Source of the DNA: Sulfuricellaceae bacterium
GTDB lineage: Bacteria; Pseudomonadota; Gammaproteobacteria; Burkholderiales; Sulfuricellaceae
Direction of reading: 5' to 3'
NCBI GenBank assembly: GCA_030690895.1
Contig: JAUYFQ010000082.1
Span: forward strand, 1 to 32,957
DNA length: 32,957 bases
Position 1 is the first letter of the stretch, and the number at the start of each line of letters is the position of its first letter. A program made the translations under genes and the position numbers. Under the pieces are notes generated by a model, which was not told the DNA's origin, ran no database searches, and was given only the letters and a program-made list of their open reading frames with translations. This document shows, piece by piece, positions 18,362-25,793 of this stretch.

Positions 18362-19923
18362 CGTCCACCCTTCATGGGTTGCAGGTGCATGAGACGTGAA
18401 GCGGGAACCCAGCTTGTCTGATCGTCCAGCGCGGCTACTTGGCTAAGCTGTACTCGCACGCCGCTTTCCAGAAGAACAGACTGGCTTGCGCTCGGTTGTC
18501 CCAGTAGATCAAGCGCTTTCGACAGCTGGCGATGAATATCTCTCCGCACACGGACGCCCGCACGATGCCGAATGCCTCGGAGTTCCTGAAGCCCTTTCCA
18601 GTGCTCCGCGACGTATTGATCGAAAACACCCGCCGAAGGCAACTTGCTGTGTCTGATCAATATGACCAGCAGTACGCGAAGCTCATTCTGTTTTTCAGGT
18701 CCATACACCGAACCGTTAGCCCAGTTACGAAGGCTCTGAGCCAGAGATACACCGGTTGCACCTTCGGCCAGCATTTCCTCCGCGATTTCTTCGGGGCTGG
18801 CGATCAGTAACAGACATTCAAGTGCTGGCCGCCAGTCGCAGGCTTCTTCCATCTTCTGGCTGAAGCCCGCCTCGGCGGATTCGATATCAAGCCGATAACC
18901 CATGTCTGTCGGTTGCATGACCAGCCAGTCGCCTTCGGCAAGCCGATGGACAGGGATGCGCTCAAGTTGGCCTTCTTCATCCCCAATATCACCACGCCAC
19001 ACCAGAAAATATGCATTCGTCGGTACAAACAGGCCGCGAGCATCCCTGCAAAGCACATAGCGGGCTGAGATCAGTCCGGGGGCTCGAGATTGCTCGCCGC
19101 CGTGTGTGATCTGCCAGAGTACATCCCGCATGCTGGCATCTGTGTCTGCCGTATCGGCATCATGCGTTCCGGCGGTCGCTTCCACGGTGCAAGTGATCGG
19201 TCTTGAAGTCAGCCTGCCCCGGAATATCGTACTTACAGGTGGCGTAAGGCGCTGCCGCAAGGAAAACCACTCTCCGGGATAGACAAGCACATCAACCGCC
19301 TTGCTCCGGCCTTCATGAAAAAGTTCGGTGAAAAGAGGGGCGGAAAGGTAGTGACAAGTACCTGGAATGATGATCCTGTCGAAAACGGCAGAGGCAAGGC
19401 ATTTGCGGGAATCAATCGCCTGAACAGGCCAGGGCGCGTCAAGCAGACCTTCCGGAGTTTTCGGCCAGCCAAAAGTTCTTCCCATCGCCATCATGGAAAG
19501 AAATCTCGTTCTATCAGACTGTGCAGATTCGGTTGTCGTGCCCGATGCTGTCATGATCCAGCGATGCTTCGGGTTTTCAGGATGAGCCAGAAGAAATCGT
19601 GCTTCCTGCTCAAGCCTTCCTGCTGCTTTCACAGCGCCAGGAATATGCCCTGCCGTCCTGGCAATTTCCTCAAGGCGTGTGAGAAGCCCGATCTCGGGGC
19701 TATCGAAAGGCAGAAGCGTGAACAGGATATGTGCGCGAAAGACCCAGACTTGCCTGCTGAGGTCTGCCTGAAATGGATCGCCACGATCCAGCAGATCAAA
19801 CAATGCCCGACATGATTCCAAAACAGAGCCAACAGCCGGGGCACTGATTGACATGACCCTGACCTTCATCATCGTAGCGTTGCGGAACCTCAGTCTTGAT
19901 TCCTGAAAGGCCGACAGTTCCAT
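18349..19923 (-). CDS. Unrecognised protein (524 residues) upstream of the NERD helicase
   Basis: I do not recognise this protein. It is soluble-looking, without signal peptide or clear membrane helices, and has no obvious ATPase, nuclease or PLD (HxK) motif. Features include PKHRWIMTASGTT at about 155-170, followed by DRTRF and AFDRIIIPG-like strands, VDVLVYPGEWFSLRQRL in the middle, an EGDWLVMQPTDMG segment, and an all-helical C-terminal region. The ATG at 19923 begins 2 nt after the previous gene's stop (TAGCCATGG), indicating translational coupling; the longer frame to 20025 overlaps that gene needlessly. The 3' end overlaps the NERD-helicase gene by up to 13 nt. Together with the preceding gene it is near the size I would expect of DISARM DrmE, so a split DrmE-like protein is a hypothesis. 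Confidence 0.75.
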   Translation of the reverse strand: MELSAFQESRLRFRNATMMKVRVMSISAPAVGSVLESCRALFDLLDRGDPFQADLSRQVWVFRAHILFTLLPFDSPEIGLLTRLEEIARTAGHIPGAVKAAGRLEQEARFLLAHPENPKHRWIMTASGTTTESAQSDRTRFLSMMAMGRTFGWPKTPEGLLDAPWPVQAIDSRKCLASAVFDRIIIPGTCHYLSAPLFTELFHEGRSKAVDVLVYPGEWFSLRQRLTPPVSTIFRGRLTSRPITCTVEATAGTHDADTADTDASMRDVLWQITHGGEQSRAPGLISARYVLCRDARGLFVPTNAYFLVWRGDIGDEEGQLERIPVHRLAEGDWLVMQPTDMGYRLDIESAEAGFSQKMEEACDWRPALECLLLIASPEEIAEEMLAEGATGVSLAQSLRNWANGSVYGPEKQNELRVLLVILIRHSKLPSAGVFDQYVAEHWKGLQELRGIRHRAGVRVRRDIHRQLSKALDLLGQPSASQSVLLESGVRVQLSQVAALDDQTSWVPASRLMHLQPMKGGRWHE

Positions 19924-19925
19924 GG

Positions 19926-20885
19926 CTATGGGCTCTTCGGAACTACAAAAGCGGTCAGTTCCATGCCAGGAGGAAATCGGGATGGCATATCCTGCAAAAT
20001 CTCTGGTGGTGGTGCCTCGGCCCAATTGCGCAAATCCAGAAGGTAATTGTGAATCTCAGCCGTATATTCGGTTCGTTCAAGCAGAATCAGAATGTTGCCT
20101 GACTCGATCTGATCTCTTTGATCGAATGCAGCTTCACCATCGAGTATGGTGACTGGAACATCGTTTAAAAAAGCATGGCCCACCGATAAAACGCGCAGTT
20201 TTGTTAGCCTATCGCCATCCCTTGGGGCGCAAAGAGCATCCTCGAATGGAACGGCAGCGGTACCCTGTGCGCCAATTTGCAACCCGGTCAGTGCTTCCCG
20301 GAACCTGGTCTGATTGGTCACAACGCGAGCCTCAGCACCAGCCGTCCATATCCAGCGCGGCTTGGTTTCAAGGCCGAGTCTTTGGTGGAGCAGCATGGCA
20401 TTTTCCATTGCCACGGTTCCACGTGGTGTCGGCAAATTTTCCTGACTGAACAGGCATTCCACGAATTTGCTTGGCGAGAAAGACCAAGTGGTTCCTTTGT
20501 TAATTCGTGTGGTTATCTTCACTGGAACCAAATCCGTGTCCCCGTCAGTTGGTTCGAGAACGATGCCTCTGTACTTGGTATTGTTATTGAGGACTTTCCA
20601 GAACACCTCGCTACCGGGCGGAAGATTGCGAAAGTCCTGCCAGTTGAAGCCCTCGCAGAACTGTTGGGCACCTGCCAATAGGCAACCTAGTCCTGAAAAT
20701 GCAGCAGCTAGCTCCCTTGTGGGTAAAACTGAAACCACCAACAGCCGGTCATGCTCCAGTTGCAATTTTCGGCACCACCACCCCAGCCAAAGATATGCTT
20801 TAGCCCAGTCGGGCAGTGGCACTTTCTCATCACCGTCCAAGAGGTATATAGGGTGGCGAAACGCCATTGATTCTGGGAAGTCCAC
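19926..20885 (-). CDS. Unrecognised protein (319 residues) of the defence operon
   Basis: No known domain recognised. The protein has a hydrophobic/aromatic N-terminal part (PDWAKAYLWLGWWCRKLQ), LLVVSVLPTRELAAAFSGLG, GSEVFWKVLNNNTKYRG, and PRWIWTAGAEARVVTNQTRF in the middle; the last segment resembles RWIMTASGTT...DRTRF in the next gene. The C-terminal part has NILILLERTEYTAEIH. It has no catalytic motif that I can name. The GTG at 20885 is preferred because GAGGA lies 5 nt upstream; TTG 20900 and ATG 20867 are alternatives. It follows the AIPR gene by 33 nt or less and its stop is 2 nt from the next start. Base composition is visibly lower in GC than flanking chromosome genes. Confidence 0.72.
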   Translation of the reverse strand: MDFPESMAFRHPIYLLDGDEKVPLPDWAKAYLWLGWWCRKLQLEHDRLLVVSVLPTRELAAAFSGLGCLLAGAQQFCEGFNWQDFRNLPPGSEVFWKVLNNNTKYRGIVLEPTDGDTDLVPVKITTRINKGTTWSFSPSKFVECLFSQENLPTPRGTVAMENAMLLHQRLGLETKPRWIWTAGAEARVVTNQTRFREALTGLQIGAQGTAAVPFEDALCAPRDGDRLTKLRVLSVGHAFLNDVPVTILDGEAAFDQRDQIESGNILILLERTEYTAEIHNYLLDLRNWAEAPPPEILQDMPSRFPPGMELTAFVVPKSP

Positions 20886-20918
20886 GCGATCCTCAGGCAA
20901 AGTTACTGAAACCCAGTT

Positions 20919-23003
20919 TTAACTCCGTTTGAAACCTTCACCCTCAAGCCTCTCGCTCACCTTGATCAAACGGCTTGCCTGTAAAGGAGTCGGTGTCCAG
21001 CCCATCCTCGATGCATTTCTTAGAAGGTCAGCCTCCATGCCGAAAATGGGTGAATGCTGGCGTGCCCAATTTGCTAGCGCTGACCAGTATGCCGCTCCTT
21101 TCAGCATGACATCTGTCTGTGCGTGAATCCCGACATCCATTACTCCTTGCTGGCGTTGCCCTCTTTCAATATTGCGAGCTTCATCGGGTGGAACAAGCTC
21201 GGCAACGATGTTGTCGGACAGCCGAATCGGCAATGCCAATACATTCTCCCAGCATTCCCTTTTCTTGCACCACTCGGTGATATTCATTCTGTCCACTGGT
21301 GGCGTAGTTATCGCCATCACGACATCCTTCGCAATAACGTCAAGCTGACCTGAAAGCGCATCAGAGAGAACCTGACGGTCCCAGATGGCTTTGAAGCCGA
21401 GTAAATAGCCAGGTTTCTGCAGCTCAATCATGCTTGCGAGTTTGGCAATCGAGTAAGTAACGATGTTTGCGCGATAGCCCCCCTCGTACCAATCTGCGGC
21501 GCTTACCAATTTCTCGACGGATCTGAAAATGATTGCACGGGCAATGACTTCCTTGAAATAGATATCGTTGTCAAATGTATGACCATTTTCACCCCATACC
21601 TTGCCGATGTACTCGGCAAAGCTGGTGAAGTTCTTCTGAGCACCATTACTGACAATGTTTGGAAGTTGTCGCCAGGAATTCTCGAACTTCGCCAAGTCGG
21701 TCTTGACCACCAATTGCGCACGCGGATTGCTTCGCTGGAAATCTCGCTTCTGTGTCTGAGTCAATCCAGATTGTTCGTTCTGATATTGCCCTCTCGCACG
21801 CTCATAGAACCAGTAGGTGTCGTATTGCGCGTCTCCAGTTCTCGGGGCGGGAACACGGCGTGATAGACGCTCCATCGCCCGATGATAAGGGTGGTTAGAG
21901 AAGAAATCGGCATCGCTGACCTTGTTCTGCTTGTTGGAATACATGGCAATGCTCTGAATCATGTCATCCAATTTTCCTGTGTCGCGTGCAGTCACAACAG
22001 ACAACTTCATCTGCACATGGATGGCACCAAGGTCAGCGTTGTCCTTGCCCCTAGCTACATGCAATGAGGCCGTAGTCTGTCCACCGTTGACGATCTGGAA
22101 ATATCTGGCTGAAACAAGTCGTTGCCCCAAGGCGGTTTCTACAATGATTGCCTCAGTGGCAGTGGCTGAAATGCCGTTGTTGTACACAAAGAAACGCTCT
22201 GGCTCCTTGCGGATCGTGGCTTGGATTCCCTTGTTGATCTTGCCGGATGCGCTCAGATAAGAGCGAACATTACCTTCGAGCAGTTTGCTTCCATAGCTGT
22301 CATAGAGCTCTGCAAGGGCCACCCCTGGAATAACAGCAAGATAGCCTTGGTAATCTTCTGCCTGACTTGCCGCCAGACAGGGAAGCCCACCCGGTACAAA
22401 CTTTGTGAAATCAATCTCAAGCTCCTCCGCTCCGAAAGGTGAGGATGAAACTGTAAACAGGCGTCCAATGTCCCAGACGTGATATTCGACTGGGTGTCCA
22501 TCTATTTCACCCTGAGGCAGGTCTTTGACGCGCTCGCTCAGGTTTGTGTCAGTAAACAGGTAGAAACGATATCGGACCAAGGCTGGGTGCTTGTCAGCGA
22601 CCATCCCTGCAAGTTCAAGCCCATCATCCATACCAGCCGGAACGTTGTTCCAGAGACGACCAGATAACGCATCCTCGACGAAAGCCTGGAGTTGCCCAAA
22701 AATGGCTTCTGCCTTGGTGCGTGTTATGGCATCGGTCTGTTTCGTGCCTGAGAAGTCCGTGATAACAAGACGCATGGAATCATCGGATTCGTCGAGTTCA
22801 TAGCCATCAACCCGAAGCTTGCGGTTCTTGGAGCCTGTCCCCATGAAGTGGCTGGGGATGAAATCACTGAATTCCTCCGCCTGGATCAGGCGCTCACCAA
22901 CCTCGCAAAGAAACGCGAATTCACGATCTGCCTTGGTCGGTTCTACTGGCAACCGCATCTGGACAGCATCCAGCAGCTCTTCCCGAAAATCATCCAGTTC
23001 CAT
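20919..23003 (-). CDS. AIPR family (abortive infection phage resistance) protein
   Basis: AIPR proteins were named from a lactococcal phage abortive-infection determinant; their biochemical activity is not established. The 694-residue protein has the family hallmarks FFVYNNGISATATEA near residue 270 and FQIVNGGQTTASLHVARG near 302-320, then MYSNKQNKVSDADFFSN and FWFYERARGQY-like segments (here YDTYWFYERARGQY). The N-terminus (MELDDFREELLDAVQMR) is helical. Length is normal for the family. ATG 23003 is preceded by AAAAGGGG. It starts 18 nt after the HNH gene's stop and ends about 33 nt before the next gene. It is likely an effector arm or DNA-sensing partner of the operon; that role is inference from context. 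Confidence 0.88.
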   Translation of the reverse strand: MELDDFREELLDAVQMRLPVEPTKADREFAFLCEVGERLIQAEEFSDFIPSHFMGTGSKNRKLRVDGYELDESDDSMRLVITDFSGTKQTDAITRTKAEAIFGQLQAFVEDALSGRLWNNVPAGMDDGLELAGMVADKHPALVRYRFYLFTDTNLSERVKDLPQGEIDGHPVEYHVWDIGRLFTVSSSPFGAEELEIDFTKFVPGGLPCLAASQAEDYQGYLAVIPGVALAELYDSYGSKLLEGNVRSYLSASGKINKGIQATIRKEPERFFVYNNGISATATEAIIVETALGQRLVSARYFQIVNGGQTTASLHVARGKDNADLGAIHVQMKLSVVTARDTGKLDDMIQSIAMYSNKQNKVSDADFFSNHPYHRAMERLSRRVPAPRTGDAQYDTYWFYERARGQYQNEQSGLTQTQKRDFQRSNPRAQLVVKTDLAKFENSWRQLPNIVSNGAQKNFTSFAEYIGKVWGENGHTFDNDIYFKEVIARAIIFRSVEKLVSAADWYEGGYRANIVTYSIAKLASMIELQKPGYLLGFKAIWDRQVLSDALSGQLDVIAKDVVMAITTPPVDRMNITEWCKKRECWENVLALPIRLSDNIVAELVPPDEARNIERGQRQQGVMDVGIHAQTDVMLKGAAYWSALANWARQHSPIFGMEADLLRNASRMGWTPTPLQASRLIKVSERLEGEGFKRS

Positions 23004-23021
23004 GTTGACGCACCCCTTTTC

Positions 23022-23946
23022 TCAGAATTTGCGCTGAGGTTGTTTGAAAACTTCCTTCCCATGCCAAACCAGAAACTGCCCCGCCGGCAAGTAATCAGCG
23101 TTTTGCGGGTAGAGGCACGGATTGCCATGCCGCTCCAGCAAGGCGTGCTTGGTTGTTTCGCTGCCGGCCACCTGCTGGCTGAACACCAGCTTGTAGCTGT
23201 CGGGCAGGATGGTGAAGGCACCCAGATCGAAGATCTTGTGGTGCAGCGCGCACAGGGCCAGGCCGTTGCTTTCCACATCCGGCCCGCCGGCCTGGAACCA
23301 TTTGATGTGGGCGGCTTCCAGGCCGATGGTCTGTTGCCCCAGGCGCAGATCGTACGCAGACGCAGCAGCGGTATTCGTAGGCGCGCAATACGCGCTCGCG
23401 GAAACCAGGGTCGCGGTAGCGGCGATTGTATTCGCCGCTTTCTGATCGGGCCTTGCCGGTTTCCATCAGGTTCAAGCCCACGGCGGCCAGGATGTCGGCG
23501 TGCAATGTTTCCGGGAAATGGGCATTCAGGATTCGTCGGGCTACTTCCTGGAGGAGGCCGGGATCATGCTGAAGCGCAGCCTGTACGGCAGGTGAGAAGC
23601 CGCCCGCAATGTGGTGCTGCCGGAGTTCCATGAGACTGGGTGTGGCGCCGCGCGCGCGTTCCAGAATATTGGCCGGGCCGGTGAGTTGCCATAGCCCGCC
23701 TGCCTCATCCGTGGCCAGGTGCCAGAACGGCAGGTGTCGGTTCTGGCCGGCGCCGGAGGGGCCGAATTCGTCGATGAGTGTTTTCAGAGAGGCGTCGATC
23801 TGGCTGAACTCCATCACCGGCGCCTCACCGCGCTGGAGGCGACCGAGCGCGAGCAGCACCAGCAGGGGTTTGTGGGGGGCGCGTTTGTCGCCCTGTTGCC
23901 AGACGCGGATGCGGTCGAAGGCCTGGAGTATTTGCTCGCGAGTCAT
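23022..23946 (-). pseudogene. HNH endonuclease of the phosphorothioate-DNA-binding type, frameshifted
   Basis: The N-terminal part (ATG 23946: MTREQILQAFDRIRVWQQGD then KRAPHKPLLVLLALGRLQRG) is the start of HNH enzymes annotated as phosphorothioated-DNA-binding restriction endonucleases (ScoMcrA/SBD-like). The frame breaks near 23355, inside the first metal-binding Cx2C: it reads YRCCVC then a wrong frame, while the next frame continues YDLRLGQQTIGLEAAHIKWF and then ALCALHHKIFDLGAF with the HNH histidines. Restoring two bases would give a protein of about 308 residues. All other parts are intact, so this is either a recent mutation or a sequence error. The stop is 18 nt before the AIPR start. 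Composition is GC-richer than the AIPR gene, more like the chromosome. Confidence 0.8.
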
Positions 23947-24404
23947 TGAATATGTCTTGCCTGTTGTTACGGTTCCCGTATCGCACTTGCCCGGTTCAAT
24001 ACCATGAACACGCGGGCGAAGGGGTGGAAAGGAAGGATAGGGGCCGCCCGTGGTGGCATGTTCTTGTTCTGTCTGGATGCGGGCAAGGGAGGAATCGACG
24101 GCGCTCATGGTTGGTAACTCATGTCTTGCCTGGTGTTCGTGGTGCTTGGTGTGCCGGCATTTCTCGATCTCCCTGCTGGTCTGGCGGGATTCTCGCACGC
24201 GGGTTGCTGGTGAGAGGTGGACCTGATACCACTTGTCTGGTCTCAGGTGAGGTTTCCAGTTGCCCGCAGGCAGGGGGCCGGGTGGCGGCTCGCCAGTTGC
24301 TGAACCTCCGGAAATCCCTTCTGATTTGGCGCCACGCTGGCCTGCTTGTCCGCCATCCAGCCGACACCCATAATCGGGTTGTACTTATCGCAACCGGAGT
24401 TGCC
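23947..24404. other. Divergent intergenic region with operon promoters
   Basis: This stretch separates the minus-strand defence operon from the plus-strand RHH/ParE pair, so both promoters should lie here. A near-perfect 17-bp direct repeat, ATGTCTTGCCTG(T/G)TGTT, occurs at 23952-23968 and 24121-24137; the first copy lies just upstream of the HNH start codon. No convincing -35/-10 pair could be chosen for the defence operon. Open frames run across the region in both directions but show no conserved features, and I do not call a gene. Confidence 0.5.
24377..24395. promoter_or_regulatory. Possible operator of the RHH/ParE pair
   Basis: GGTTG (24377-24381) and CAACC (24391-24395) form a short inverted repeat around TACTTATCG, overlapping a TACTTA -10-like hexamer, 10 nt before the antitoxin ATG at 24405. 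GGAG (24396-24399) follows as ribosome site. RHH antitoxins normally autorepress through such symmetric sites; this is inference. Confidence 0.35.
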
Positions 24405-24677
24405 ATGACCACTACCACGCTCGGCATCAAACTCGACGAGGCCACCCGCGAGCGGCTCAAATCCTTGGCTCAGGCCAAGGACCGCGCGCCGCATTGGGTC
24501 ATCAAGACGGCCCTGCTGGAATATCTGGAGCGGGAAGAGGCGGCAGAGCACGAACGCCTGGAGGACGAGGCACGCTGGGCGCATTACCAGGCCGAGGGAC
24601 AGGCGATCGAGCAGGAGCGCGTGATGGCCTGGCTCGATCAACTCGCCGAGGGTCAGCGCGCGCCATGCCCAAGGTAA
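24405..24677 (+). CDS. Ribbon-helix-helix antitoxin (RelB/ParD-like)
   Basis: The 90-residue protein begins with the ribbon-helix-helix pattern TTTTLGIKLDEATRERLKSL, followed by AKDRAPHWVIKTALLEYLER, matching antitoxins that bind DNA as dimers and mask ParE/RelE toxins through their C-terminal helix. The C-terminal half is highly acidic and helical. ATG 24405 has GGAG upstream; a longer frame from 23946 runs through the intergenic region and is not credible. Its 3' end overlaps the toxin start by 13 nt, the usual arrangement for such pairs. Confidence 0.88.
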   Translation: MTTTTLGIKLDEATRERLKSLAQAKDRAPHWVIKTALLEYLEREEAAEHERLEDEARWAHYQAEGQAIEQERVMAWLDQLAEGQRAPCPR

Positions 24678-24952
24678 TCTGGCTGCCGGAGGCGCTGACG
24701 GATGTCGAGCGGTTGCACGACTTTCTGGCCGAGAAAAATGCCAATGCCGCCAGCAACGCCCTGCGCTGCATTCAGGCGGCGGCACGCCAACTGGAAACTT
24801 TCCCTGAGATCGGTCGGCCGATGCCGGATCGCACCCGACGGGAGGTCTTTGCCGCCTTTGGCGCCGGGGCGTATGTCATTCGCTATCGCCTGGATGAGCA
24901 GGGGCGGCCAGTTGTCATTCGGGTGTGGCATTCAAGGGAGTGGCGCGAATAA
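24665..24952 (+). CDS. RelE/ParE family toxin
   Basis: The 95-residue protein shows the ParE-type pattern: KVIWLPEALTDVERLHDFLA at the N-terminus, AARQLETFPEIGRPMPD in the middle, FGAGAYVIRYRLDE, and VVIRVWHSREWRE at the C-terminus. The closing RVWHSRE with its arginine and histidine is characteristic. ParE members poison gyrase and RelE members cut mRNA; sequence alone does not tell which applies here, though the ending favours ParE. It is translated in a frame overlapping the antitoxin's last codons. A 7-bp hairpin at 24989-25005 (CGCACCT/AGGTGCG) lies downstream. Confidence 0.88.
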   Translation: MPKVIWLPEALTDVERLHDFLAEKNANAASNALRCIQAAARQLETFPEIGRPMPDRTRREVFAAFGAGAYVIRYRLDEQGRPVVIRVWHSREWRE

Positions 24953-24988
24953 GGTGAGCCAGGCCGTACGGTTTGGCTTCAGCACCAT

Positions 24989-25005
24989 CGCACCTCGTAG
25001 GTGCG
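24989..25005 (+). terminator. Small hairpin after the ParE toxin gene
   Basis: CGCACCT and AGGTGCG pair perfectly around CGT, 36 nt after the toxin stop. No T-run follows, so terminator function is only possible. The remaining intergenic bases to 25167 show nothing further. Confidence 0.3.
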
Positions 25006-25167
25006 GCGACATGGCCATTTCCCTTGCTACAGCGCAATTGTGCCTGGCGAAATAAAACAGCCTGAAGCGACTGAACCAGGTGCTCAGGCGTGACGGCGAT
25101 CCGCTACGGCAGGCAGCAGCCAGCCTGTCGACCTGCACCCGAATTTCCAACTGCCATGAGCCCTTGC

Positions 25168-25707
25168 TCAAATGCGTCCAGAGTAGCGCCGGGCCATCTC
25201 GGCATCGCGCACCACGAAGCGAATGCGCTTGAGCTGGTGCGTCTGCGCGCTGGCCTGCCGGAGGGTGTTGATGCAGATTACCGTCGCTGCCTCCGCCGGG
25301 AAGCCATAAATGCCGGTCGAAATAGCGGGAATGGCGAGCGATTCGAGCTGGTGGCGTTCCGCCAGTTCGAGGAGGTTGCGGTAGCAGGCAGCGAGCAATT
25401 CGCCGGGATTCGGGTCCACCCCGTAACGCGGCCCGCAGGCGTGCAGGATGGCGCGGTTGGGCAGCCGGAACGCGGGGGTGAGCACCGCTTCGCCTGGCTG
25501 GATCGGCGCCAGCGTGTGACAGGCGGCCTGTAGTTCCTCACGCCCCGCCGCCGCGAAGATGGCACCGCACACGCCGCCTCCCGGCAACAGATGAGCGTTG
25601 GCGGCGTTGACGATGGCTGCCATGTCGGGCTGCTGGACGATGTCGCCGATGACGACTTCGATTTCGAGGTTGTGGATGCGGGCGTGGGCAAAGGGGTGGT
25701 GGGGCAT
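25168..25707 (-). CDS. Macro-domain protein (ADP-ribose-binding/deacylating)
   Basis: The 179-residue single-domain protein has macro-domain motifs in order: VVIGDIVQ (Gly-Asp-Ile at 21-23), AIVNAANAHLLPGGGVCGAI (34-50) and PAISTGIYGFP (128-138). Such proteins bind ADP-ribose and remove ADP-ribose or O-acetyl groups from it, acting on NAD-derived signals or modified macromolecules. ATG 25707 is used because the domain begins right after it; the frame extends to 25812 only through repeat-derived sequence. Neighbours are an SRAP DNA-repair gene and TA modules. No DarT-like toxin lies beside it, so an antitoxin role like DarG is not indicated. Confidence 0.9.
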   Translation of the reverse strand: MPHHPFAHARIHNLEIEVVIGDIVQQPDMAAIVNAANAHLLPGGGVCGAIFAAAGREELQAACHTLAPIQPGEAVLTPAFRLPNRAILHACGPRYGVDPNPGELLAACYRNLLELAERHQLESLAIPAISTGIYGFPAEAATVICINTLRQASAQTHQLKRIRFVVRDAEMARRYSGRI

Positions 25708-25793
25708 GATGGTCTTCGTTGTTGGAGGGGCTTGTCGGGTCACGCTACGCTGACCCAACCTGCGTGGCTTCAGTCGAGTGGTTCGATCCGTGC

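Noticed and set aside
23946-24404. Long N-terminal extension of the RHH antitoxin
   Set aside because: The ribbon-helix-helix begins at 24405 with its own ribosome site; the extension is low-complexity intergenic sequence.
25168-25707. Macro domain as DarG-type antitoxin
   Set aside because: No DarT-like gene is adjacent and the protein is a single short domain, unlike DarG.
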